A DNA stretch of 64,000 bases from Sclerotiophoma versabilis (lineage: Eukaryota; Ascomycota; Dothideomycetes; Pleosporales; Didymellaceae). The notes below the pieces were generated by a model that ran no database searches, was not told the DNA's origin, and worked only from the letters and a program-made list of their open reading frames with translations. The stretch lies in contig JAAROD010000054.1 of NCBI GenBank assembly GCA_012274445.1, positions 744,001 through 808,000 of the forward strand, given 5' to 3'. Of the stretch, positions 1 to 9,282 are shown in pieces (the stretch's first letter is position 1; every line of letters begins with the position of its first letter). The translations under genes and the position numbers were made by a program.

Positions 1-2246
1 TTAGAGCAAATCACCATTCCGGCTTAATAGGTCGACCAAGCCATGATAAGCATCGCCTATTCCAATAAAGAAGACCTGTGTCACATCACTGGGCCTACGC
101 ATCTGTCAGTAAGAAGCCCTGTCTTGCTGTGGCTGACTGACTCGATGTAGTTGGTCCAGAGATAGTTAGCCACTTCCCGAGTCCTGTCTGACCGAGCCTT
201 CTGATCATCTGATTTGGTGAACCCCAGATTTGACTATTCCTTCGTCAGCTTCATTTCTGGTCAAATGGAAATGATGTAGCCTACCTCTTCACTCTCTACA
301 ACTACGATTTGAGGAACGTTCACATCAATAACCGAAAACTCATTCGTTACGGCCCAATCGATGTAGCTCTTGGTTACATCAGTCTTCGAGTTCAAGGTCA
401 GCGGATGTACAGCGCGAGACTGTAGTGTATACTCACAAGCCATGTGTTGTGTAGCTCTCTTCGACCAGTGACTGGGTCTGGGTGATCCTGAAAGCTGGGA
501 GGGTCATGAAAGATCACCAGAAGCGGCTTACGTTCCATAAATCCAGGCCTATAAGATTAGCCAGGCTATCATTATGTCTCGACACAATACTTACGTTGCG
601 ATCACATTGTGCTCAAAACTCTGTGAGAGTCCTGGCTGGTGGATCTGCAAGGGTGTCATGAGATGCTCTCTGGCGAGACGCTGACTCTGCCATTCTCTGA
701 TGACGTTGTGCAACGCATCTGTTGCAGCAAACCCTGGGTCAGTCCTGTCGAGATGTTTTGGATACAGGCACTTCCAGTATCTGGAGTGTTGACGCTTCAC
801 TTGTTCGATAGTACGGACAGCAGTTGCCTTTGGTGCCGGCAAGTCTTCGCTCAGTCGGTCTGGAGGCTCTTGCATCAGCACTCTGGTAACGGCAAGCGCA
901 GAACGAGCAATTGAGCGCAAATTGTAACCTCCTTCGAGGCATACCACGAGCTTGCCTTTTGCTAAGCGCGAAAGCATGTGTGTCATGTGACCATAGCAGG
1001 CTGGAGTGACGAAGCACCCACCGAGTACATCTCCTTCAGCAGCATCGAAACCAGCTGAAACGATGACTAAATCTGGATCAAACTCGCTGGCTATCGGCAT
1101 GACAACTTCTTGAAAGGCGTAAAGGTACTCGGCGTCGCCCATTCCATGTTCATCCCAAGGTATGTTAACATTCTTGCCGATTCCATCACCCTCTCCACAG
1201 TAGGTCAAATCGCCATCTTTTAGGTTGGGGTAGAAATTACCGCCACGGAAAACGTGTAAGGATATATAGAGCACATTCGGATCATTGTAAAATGCGTGCT
1301 GGATACCATTACCATGATGAACATCCCAATCGAGGATTAGAACCTTTCTGCAGGTCTGCGGATAAGCGTCTTGGCATACGCGTGTCGCAATAGGAACATT
1401 GTTGAAGATGCAGAAACCCGAAGGTTGATCACTCTCGGCGTGATGACCTGGTGGTCGGATAATAGCAATCGCGTTGCGCACAGATCCCTGCACAACAGCT
1501 TTGCACGCTTCGATTGCGCCTCCTGCTGCTAGTCTGGCACAGTCGTAAGTGGAGTGATTAAAGTAGATCGAGTCTAACCTCGCTCCATGCTCAGACAACT
1601 CCTCCACGGTCATGTCTGTAACATGAGTTAGCTACATCTAAGCTTTCAAGAAATCATGCATACTTCGTAAAGAAGAAACGAAATTATAATGCTCCTCTGT
1701 ATGAATCAACATGATTTCGTGTTTCTCGGCTGGCCGGATCCCGATTCTCCAACAAAACTCGTCATGTTCGTCAGTATCTGTGCCCTCCGGACCACGCACA
1801 AGTCCAGCCTCTCGGATCTCTTCAAATATTGAGTGGATACGGCGCGGGTCTTCGGGATGTATGTCGTCTGCAGAAGAGTCGTTCGGGAGCTCCGCGTGAA
1901 AACGCATGCGAGGATCGTAGACTAATCCAGTCTTCAATGTTGCGTATGGCAGGGCCTGTGACCTTGGTTTCGGCGGTATTCGTACTTGTGGGCTTGCACG
2001 CCGATGCGGAGTGGTTCGTATGATGTCCATCTTGTCAGATCGGCTCTCCACATAATGTGAGGTCGAACGCATGGATACTGCACTCTCGTAGGGCGGTAAT
2101 TGTGCGTTCTTTGGCAGGTGGGCCATGTTTGGGTTGGTAAAGACATCAGTTGGAACGACAAACTCTGGTGCATAGTCCACAGGCCCATTGTTGAACTCGG
2201 TGGAGGCGATTATCTCATCCTCCATCGGGACATCCATATCACTCAT
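1..2246 (-). CDS. HDA1: Class II histone deacetylase, Hda1/HdaA type (left edge)
   Basis: Zn-dependent lysine deacetylase acting on chromatin, followed by the Arb2-type C-terminal domain typical of fungal Hda1. Exon 1 (2246-1664) has a disordered N-terminus and then the family segment MRFHAELP...HPEDPRRI. Exon 2 (1615 down to about 591) carries the catalytic motifs: RPPGHHAESD (about residue 250), DWDVHHGNG (about 290) and SAGFDAAEGD. Smaller exons follow: FMERKPLLVIFHDPP (about 540-440), then YIDWAVTNEFSVIDVNVPQIV (to about 290), then REVANYLWTNYIE and a last visible piece VFFIGIGDAYHGLVDLLSRN. I start at the ATG at 2246 (MSDMDVP); no ATG lies further upstream in frame. The first intron joins RSMH-flanking DNA so that SSLR-N-MTVEELSEHG reads as in homologues. 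In the last visible exon the frame meets TAA at exactly positions 1-3, so the Arb2 domain is either truncated here or continues off the window through an intron I cannot see. Confidence 0.9.
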
Positions 2247-4146
2247 TTTCGCGCCCCCCAAGCCAACGCGAGCGCGGAGCGCCCCGCAGTACGCGCGTAG
2301 AGACCAGCAGCTATGAATCCTGTCAGCATCATGTGCATGTTGTCAGTAGGTCAGAGAAACAAAAAACTTGCTAAGGAAATTCTGCCGAATCAAGGTTCAA
2401 AGTAATAAGCTACGAGGAAGGAAGTGGGCAATTGGTTGGCCTTGCAACTGTTTGGCAACATGACTTTGGGAGCGCAAGTTGACAATTGAACTGAAGTGTG
2501 CAGAACGAGCAGATAAGAACGTGACTACATTCGAACAAGCTCGAAAAAACACAGAAAAGTACGAAGTAGCGCGGACGTACCGATGGCTTTCACCTCATGA
2601 AGTTGCTTTTGAGTTTGTTCTTGAGGGCGGCTTCTCTGTCAGGAACCTGTAGCGCAGTTGACGATTGCTTTCCGTGCGGATGCTGTACAGAGATCAAGAT
2701 GCGCAAGATTTCAGGACCAAGATCTTGCAGTTCTGTTTGAAAAACTGAGTTGTGGCTTGTCTCGTGATGCAGCCTTCCACGATGTGTAAAGCCAGGAGTA
2801 TGGTCGGGCTTTGTGACCGCGCCGAATTGTTTGGAAGAGCGATGAGTCTGGTCGAAGGTTACAGATAGTAAGAGAGACTCAGGAAATGATTCTGGCCTAC
2901 TTTAAGCAGTAGCGCCGATTGAGTATTGGACTGAGCAGGAGGTAGTTGTGGTGCTCGAATCCCAGATCGGAGACGGTGATGCTGACTAAGCGCTCTAACT
3001 TGATTTGTATTGACATCTTCTATCAACTTACAGCGCTTATAGCTTTCTTGGTATATTGAACATTACCTCTCAAGGCCTTTTTGAGATGCTTTTATGTCTC
3101 AATCCTGTTTTGCTGTCAATCACAGTACGATACTTCCGTTTGAAGGGAATATCGTTTGCTCTAAGTGTGGGTTTGATACAGTACCAACGGACGGCGATAC
3201 GAAGCAAACTGGAGTCATATCTCAGCCTTACGACAATGAAGAGAGTTCCAAAGAAGAAGAAGAAGCTCTATCTTCAGCTCCATCAGTCACAACAAGGCTT
3301 ATGGACTCCCGATTTTAGGAGCGGTATTAAGCTTGTGTAAGAGACTGCAACCGCGATGGCTTCCCTCAAAACCTGGAAGAACACATCACAGTGGGGGTTA
3401 CCATCACCTGACAATACAATTTCCTTCAGCTCTTGATTGCTGCTGCCTCAAGATTGTGGAAGATGAACAGGGGCAGACAGAACAATACTGACAGAAGTCG
3501 ACCCCAGTACTTTGCATTCACGGAAACGCTGGCCCCTCCGGCCACCACATCAGAAAACCATTCTACCCACACTCACCTAAGTGCTTCCTCAGCCACAATC
3601 CACCTGCTCTCTTCCCCAGAAACCTTAAAGCCGGCTCTACCCACTCCTTCAGTTCCCGGGGCGCACTCCACCCGATTTGCTCCGGGGTGCAGCCCCATTT
3701 GTTCCCCGTACGTAAAGCAAGCACTCCACAGTCGAAAACGGTCTGAATATCGGGAACTAACGCGGAACATACACATGGTGGTCTCCCCGGGAGCGCATCC
3801 GCACATGTTGCCCCGGAACTGACAGCCTCGGGAAAGCCTGGTACGCGGACGCTAGACAATCGTCGACAGGGGTAGCTTCCGTTGGCTGACGACCGTCAAC
3901 GAGTGAGAGGAGTTTTGGCTACCTACCGTGTGTTGGTAGTAAATCCTTCAGTCATATGAATGTTCACAATGTGGAAGGTAGGTAGTTGGTTGTACTATTA
4001 TTCATTGATTCATATCTGGCGTATACACATATGGTGCTGCAAACCCAGCGTATTCTTATGCGAGGAACTACTAACACGCAGTGGCTTTCATATCCTTCCC
4101 AATCCAGCTCTCAGAGTTTAGGCGTAGCCCGGCTCTGTCCTGATTC
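2247..4146. other. Intergenic: HDA1 upstream region and GAPDH 3' side
   Basis: No gene is supported here. The part just above 2247 should hold the HDA1 promoter and leader. ORFs at 3056-3340 and 3433-3822 have no family signature. One of them (3094-3318) contains VCSKCGF, half of a zinc-ribbon-like motif, discussed under findings. GAPDH 3' UTR should occupy the last few hundred bases before 4147. Confidence 0.5.
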
Positions 4147-5361
4147 CTAAGCGTTACCATCAACCTTGGCAATGTAGACCAAAAGGTCAAGGACACGGCG
4201 GGAGTAACCCCACTCGTTGTCGTACCAGGAGACGAGCTTGACGAAGTTCTTGTTGAGGGAAATACCAGCCTTAGCATCGAAGATGGAGGAGCGGTCGTCA
4301 CCGTTGAGGTCAGAGGAGACGATCTCGTCCTCAGTGTAGCCGAGGATACCCTTGAGCTTGCCCTCAGAGGCCTCCTTGACCGCCTCCTTGATCTCGTCGT
4401 AGGTAGCACCCTTCTCGATGCGGACGGTCAAGTCAACAACAGAGACGTTGGAGGTGGGGACACGCATAGACATGCCGGTGAGCTTGCCGTTGAGGTCGGG
4501 AATGACCTTGCCGACAGCCTTGGCGGCACCGGTGCTGGAGGGAATGATGTTCTGAGCAGCGGTGCGGCCACCACGCCAGTCCTTAGCAGAGGGGCCGTCA
4601 ACGACCTTCTGGGTGGCGGTGTAGGAGTGAACGGTGGTCATGAGACCCTCGATAATGGTGAACTTGTCGTGGATGACCTTGGCGAGAGGAGCCAAGCAGT
4701 TGGTTGTGCAAGAGGCGTTGGAGAGGACCTCAATGTCCTTTGTGTAGGTCTCGTTGTTGACACCCATGACGAACATAGGGGCATCAGCAGAAGGAGCAGA
4801 GATGACAACCTTCTTAGCGCCACCCTTCAAGTGAGCCTTGGCCTTCTCGGTGGTGGTGAAGACACCGGTGGACTCGACGACGTAGAAAGCGCCGGTCTCG
4901 CTCCAGGGGATGTTGGCGGGGTCCTTCTCAGTGTAGAAGCGGATGGTCTTGCCGTTGATGGACAGGTTGTTGCCCTCGACCTTGATGTCGCCGTTGAAGC
5001 GGCCGTGTGTGCTGTCGTACTTGAGCATGTAGGCCTGCGATTCTGTTAGCTCACAGTCTTTGGCTGCTAGTTTCTGAAGCATTGCATCCGTGCTGAATCG
5101 GTGCTTCAGGCGTGGGAGAGCTTACAGCGTAGTGGGGCTCAATGAAGGGATCGTTGACAGCGACGATCTCGACATCGTTGTGCTCGATGCTGCGAAGCTG
5201 TTAGCTAATTGGCATCTTCAGAAGGGTTTTTTTAGGTGTACTCACGCGTTGCGGAAGACAATGCGACCAATGCGGCCGAAACCGTTGATACCGACCTGTC
5301 GAGGACGTCAGTAGCTGTTCATAGCTGGAGAGGGGTAGCAGTGGCTTACCTTGACAACCAT
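4147..5361 (-). CDS. GPD1: Glyceraldehyde-3-phosphate dehydrogenase
   Basis: Cytosolic glycolytic enzyme oxidising glyceraldehyde-3-phosphate with NAD+ and phosphate. Four exons join in frame: 5361-5350 (MVVK), 5295-5246 (VGINGFGRIGRIVFRN, the NAD-binding Rossmann start), 5189-5126 (IEHNDVEIVAVNDPF) and 5034-4147. The product is 337 residues, normal for the family. The catalytic cysteine sits in SNASCTTNCL at about residue 150, and the substrate-binding loop near TATQKVVDGPS is intact. The residues preceding AYMLKYDSTHGRF in the long open frame (up to 5082) belong to intron 3 and are not coding. Codon choice is strongly C/G-ending, as expected for a very highly expressed gene. I see nothing abnormal. 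Confidence 0.97.
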
Positions 5362-5450
5362 GATGGATAGCTTGTTGTTCTGTGAAAAGTGTCAATTGAG
5401 GGGGAGTGATGGATTGGAAAGTCAAGAGGTGCTCACGCTTTAAAGGGATC
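5362..5450 (-). promoter_or_regulatory. GAPDH leader with pyrimidine-rich tract
   Basis: Read on the minus strand, the bases immediately before the GAPDH ATG are rich in C and T (CACTCCCCCTCAATTGAC) and then A-rich up to the start (AACAACAAGC). CT-rich blocks ahead of the start site are common in strongly transcribed filamentous-fungal genes. No TATA box is evident close by. The exact transcription start cannot be placed. Confidence 0.4.
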
Positions 5451-6594
5451 TAAAGTAGTCTGGAAGCTTGGAAGAAGAGATTTGTGGTGGGCTGGGAAGG
5501 CGCAGTGTTTGTTGGGTCGTATGGTGGGGTGAGCGTGAGCGGGGCTAGTCGAGCAAAACGTCAGAGGTCAAAAAAGGACTGTAATCTGATAGCTGCGACG
5601 CAGGCCGCATCCAATGAGCTCCTCTGAGCCTTCCCACACATCCGGCCGGCTGCGGTGAGCTCGATGTCAGGCTGCACAGCTGCAACCGTACCTCGGGCGC
5701 TGTGCAGCCATCGTGAGAATGCGCGGAAAGCGACGGGGTGAAGGAGCATTCCGGATGCGTCGAATGAGCTTAAAGCGTGCCCGAGGCCCTCTTTCGAATC
5801 TCGAGCTGGTGCCCACCTAGAGCCTCATTGTCCTGACTGCCCACAATGTGTTCGACCGCTATCCTTGCAGATGCACACGGCTTCACTTGGCTTTTGCTAA
5901 CAGCCATACAGACCAAGCACGCCTAGCACTGCAGATGCACATCTCTAAACAGCTTACGAAAGAGGTATCCGCAACGTCTCGTAATGCTCGCCACGGCGGC
6001 ATGGAGGAAGCTAGTTGGGAGAAGCATTCATTCAGCATGACCGGCAATCTCTGATGTTATCCAGGATCGTTTGATCATTCAATAGAATAAAACCAGCATT
6101 CGACACCGCGGAATCGGTCAACGCGGGGCGGCGAGCCTTTGGTGTCACCACCGAGATTCTGACCGCCACGCAAAGTCGAGCACGTTAGTTGTTGAGATTG
6201 ATTGAAAGGTGAGGCGCCACGCATCCGCGGCCGAGACTTGGAGGCGAGCTAGACGAGGTGTCAGCCAAAGCAGATCTGAGATCACCACCCGACAATGATG
6301 TGCGACAACGGCGTCCATAACTTTTTCAGGTACCTGCATAAAGGCTGGAGGGGCAACTTGAACGCGTCTGCGCATGAGGCAGCGATCGAAGCTCCCAGCT
6401 CCGTAGGGCTGACAAGCTTGAGCTAGAGCTTTGAGGCTATCGCCAAGCTAGAGCTATCTCCACCACGAAACACCCTCCAGCAACAGAGTTGAAAGAAGGT
6501 TCTGCCAAACCCATCGCCCTTGCAGCGTTGTGTCAAACGCCCAGACCCTGCTTTGTTTTTCCTCGACTTCATCACAGCTTACTCCACTGACTGC
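5451..6594. other. Intergenic between GAPDH and the MITE
   Basis: No gene is supported. The segment nearest 5451 should include the GAPDH promoter. Open frames here are short and without recognisable motifs. The word AGCTAGAGCT occurs around 6420-6455 in two imperfect copies, which is too little to call a repeat family. Confidence 0.45.
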
Positions 6595-6738
6595 CCTGTG
6601 AACAGAGTTGTCAACAAGCAAGCGATAGGCAGCTTGATTACCCAACTAAGCGTCAAAAGGCCATATATAGGTCCGTGTCCGACCTGATCCGGTAATCAAG
6701 CTGCCTATCGCTTGCTTGTTGACAACTCTGCCTGTGAA
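6595..6738. mobile_element. hAT-type MITE, 128 bp, with target-site duplication
   Basis: The element runs from 6603 to 6730. Its first 40 bases (6603-6642) are the exact reverse complement of its last 40 (6691-6730), separated by a 48-base loop. The ends begin CAGAGTTGTC, like hAT-superfamily termini (CAGRG...). Immediately outside both ends is the same 8-mer, CCTGTGAA (6595-6602 and 6731-6738), which is the 8-bp target-site duplication expected of hAT transposition. There is no coding capacity, so it would be non-autonomous. Perfect arms and perfect duplication suggest recent insertion. No second copy was noticed in the window. Confidence 0.9.
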
Positions 6739-7619
6739 GAACCTTCCTATGGTGAAGCAGTGCGACCACGTGATGATCATCGGACTATATCAAGACAAAT
6801 TTCGTTGAATGTATATTGTACTTGGTGACGACGGTTTCCTTTGGTCTAGGTGCTCTACATATAGCTTGTCAAGGGTGTGGAGTGACTGCTATCCAACCAC
6901 TCTGGTATCGGTTGTCTGGACTTGAGGCAGTTTGCGAGCTTTAGCAACGTAATCAGCGACGTGCTGCAGGCGCACTACCCACGTACAACTAGAGCTTGAG
7001 TACTATATAGGACATCTTGACCCTTGCAGCTACCAACGCGTTACAAAACTGGATGCTTTTGATGCACACTCTCTCTCCACTATGACTGTCGCGATCGAAA
7101 GCTGAGTTCCTCTACGAACACCCAGGAGTACACATGAGCTGTAGCATCATGAACCTATTCTACAGACCGAGCTACAGCTCTACCTTTGCCATTGACGCTC
7201 TGAGAGCTGCCTGACACACACTGTGCGGTTTTGCATCGATATGATGAAGCTGCTTTGTCCCCTCTTCCACGTTAAGCGTGAGCGAAAAACATGGAAAGAG
7301 CGATACAAACAGTTGCCAGCACAGATCTTAACAAGCTTACAGACTCGGAATCGATCAAGCGCAAACAGTCACTAGAAGGTGTTCAGTATGGCCCTCTTTC
7401 GTGAGGGTGAGTTTCAACGGCGCGCTCATTGGGTGCCGTTTCTAGTGTGGTCTGTGTCACCGGTCGAATGACTTTTGTGCCAAGCCTGCCCACTGCAAAC
7501 CGTCTCCTTGTACCATCATCACCGTCATCACCACCACCCATTGGCAGCTCCAGGTCCCTCGAAGGGAAGCTTTCTCCGTTCCTTTCGCATTTTTCGACAC
7601 TCTCCACTCTACCGCCATC
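6739..7619. other. Intergenic: COX5 upstream region
   Basis: No gene is supported. The last 150 bases before 7620 are pyrimidine-rich, as expected for the COX5 leader and promoter. Longer open frames overlapping 7383-7808 on the minus strand are shadows of the leader and of COX5 exon 1. Confidence 0.45.
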
Positions 7620-8449
7620 ATGATGCGCACCTCGATCGTCCGGGCGACGCGCGCCGCTGCCGTCCCCAGAGCCGCACCCGTCACGAGCCAGCTCCAGCAG
7701 TTCCGCCAGGCCCATGCCATCTCCAACCCTACACTTGCGAACATTGATCAGCGGTGGGAAGAGTGCGACAAACCACATAATTACAGCAATAGAGTTGTTG
7801 CTGACCATCAGCAGCCTTCCCCCTCAGGAGCAGGCCGACCTCTGGATGTCGCTGAGGGACCGCATGAAGACCGACTGGAAGGAGTTGACCATGCAGGAGA
7901 AGAAGGCCGGTGCGTAAACCCCTCCCACAAAGCCATTGAGCTTCATGAACAGGCGCATGACGTACCCGGGATTGATAAGGATACACCCGAGTTGGCCCGT
8001 GGCATTGGTGCACCCAGCGCAACCTCTCACTATACGTCGAAGATCATCGATAAGGAGCACACGCTAACGTAGACTTCATCTTACAGCCTACTTCATCGCC
8101 TTCGGTCCCCACGGCCCCCGTCGTCCTCCTCCTCCGGATGAGGGCCGTAAGGTTTTCTTCATCTCCTCCGCTGTGATCGCTGGTGCCTTCGCTCTCTTCG
8201 CCTTCACCCGCATGTTCGCCAGCCCCATCAGGCCCCGCACCATGACCAAGGAGTGGCAGGAGGCTACCGAGGAGTACATGAAGGTGCGTAGCTTCAGTGC
8301 CTTGGGTAAGGCATGTCTCATGATAGTGTGTGTGCTGACACACATTGCAGTCCCAGGGAACCGAGCCCATCACCGGCTACAAGGGCATGATGGTCCAGTC
8401 AGTCTCAGAGAAGAACCTCCCCCCTGGCGAAAAGCTCAACGACGAGTAA
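7620..8449 (+). CDS. COX5: Cytochrome c oxidase subunit V (mammalian subunit IV family)
   Basis: Nuclear-encoded subunit of respiratory complex IV in the mitochondrial inner membrane. Four exons keep frame: 7620-7762, 7815-7909, 8087-8283, 8351-8449, giving 177 residues. The first about 35 residues are Arg/Ala-rich without acids (MMRTSIVRATRAAAVPRAA), a typical presequence. Family segments follow: AISNPTLANIDQRWE, LPPQEQADLWMSLRDRMKTDW, AYFIAFGPHGPR. A single membrane span comes next (ISSAVIAGAFALFAF) with TMTKEWQEATEEYMK after it. A second ATG lies three bases downstream (7623), and either could initiate. Intron 1 and its flanks have a decayed copy at about 9111-9240. Confidence 0.93.
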
Positions 8450-8481
8450 ACGAACGGTTAAAGGCTCTACATCAAGTGCGC

Positions 8482-8504
8482 AATACCAATACCAATACCA
8501 ATAT
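8482..8504. repeat. Short (ACCAAT)n microsatellite
   Basis: Three consecutive ACCAAT hexamers with a partial copy on each side lie in the 3' UTR of COX5, about 35 bases after its stop codon. It is too short to be called polymorphic from one sequence. Confidence 0.7.
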
Positions 8505-9110
8505 CACATTTCCTTGGGTCAAATTTCCATTTGGTACTGTTTGTGTCAGATGTACAACAAGATCGAAAGGGTTACGAGCCTCTGCTGGATTGGCCCCTGT
8601 CATATTAGTCCTCCCATGTACAGAAATCTTAGAGGCATTTGCGATTTATACTCCACCGTCCCCACTACGATCTTGTGTGTAAAGCACAATGTACGCATAC
8701 AGAGCTCTCCAATCTATGCGCTCTTCTCCGAGATATTTGTTCATCCACATGCTCGTGCCGTAGACAAACTGCGAATAGCTTTGCCTAGGTTGAGCAAGGT
8801 TAAGGGTGAGTAAGCAATGTCACACCACAATCTGCTAATAAACGCCAGTATCATGCAACACATTTGCCTCGAATGACTAACGGATAGCAATACGAAGGGA
8901 GGCACGGCGGCTCCAAACAGCGGACCAGACCGTCCGCCAAACGCTTATGGCCATGCAACATGCAAGGTATCCCAATAGCGCCGCAAACACGCAATGCGAG
9001 TTTAAATAATGTCATGAGCGTCAGGATCCCAGCCAGCTTGTCAGCACTGCAAACACTGGCTTCCCCCCATCACGACAAACAAGAGACCTAAACCCTCTAA
9101 CAATACACAC
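8505..9110. other. Intergenic downstream of COX5
   Basis: No gene is recognised; probable COX5 3' UTR followed by spacer. Open frames at 8514-8813 lack any family signature. Confidence 0.4.
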
Positions 9111-9282
9111 CATGTCCGATTTTATACTTGCAAACATTGGGGAAGATGGGAAGAGCAGAAAATCACATATTCACAGCAATGGAGTTGTTGCTGACAATCC
9201 GCAGCCTGCGCAGCAGGCTGGCGATCGAAGGGACGTGCCAGTCGCACAGTTGGTGTTTTGTCGTGGGTTAGTTACATTGTAG
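9111..9282 (+). pseudogene. Decayed partial COX5 duplicate (exon 1 end, intron 1, exon 2 start)
   Basis: Bases from about 9111 to 9210 align with 7718-7816 of COX5, roughly three-quarters identical by eye. Shared words include ACATTG, TGGGAAGAG, CAGCAAT, GAGTTGTTGCTGAC and GCAGCC. The alignment runs through the end of exon 1, the whole of intron 1 and into exon 2, so it is a DNA-level copy and not a retrocopy. Several differences are C-to-T or G-to-A relative to COX5. Read without splicing, the copy is open from an ATG at 9112 to a TAG at 9280-9282 (56 residues, beginning MSDFILANIGEDGK). The bases before that ATG (CAATACACACC) resemble a fungal start context. Whether it is transcribed is unknown. 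Confidence 0.55.

Noticed and set aside
4627..5049. 140-codon open frame on the plus strand inside GAPDH
   Set aside because: Same effect: antisense to a highly expressed gene with C/G-ending codons.
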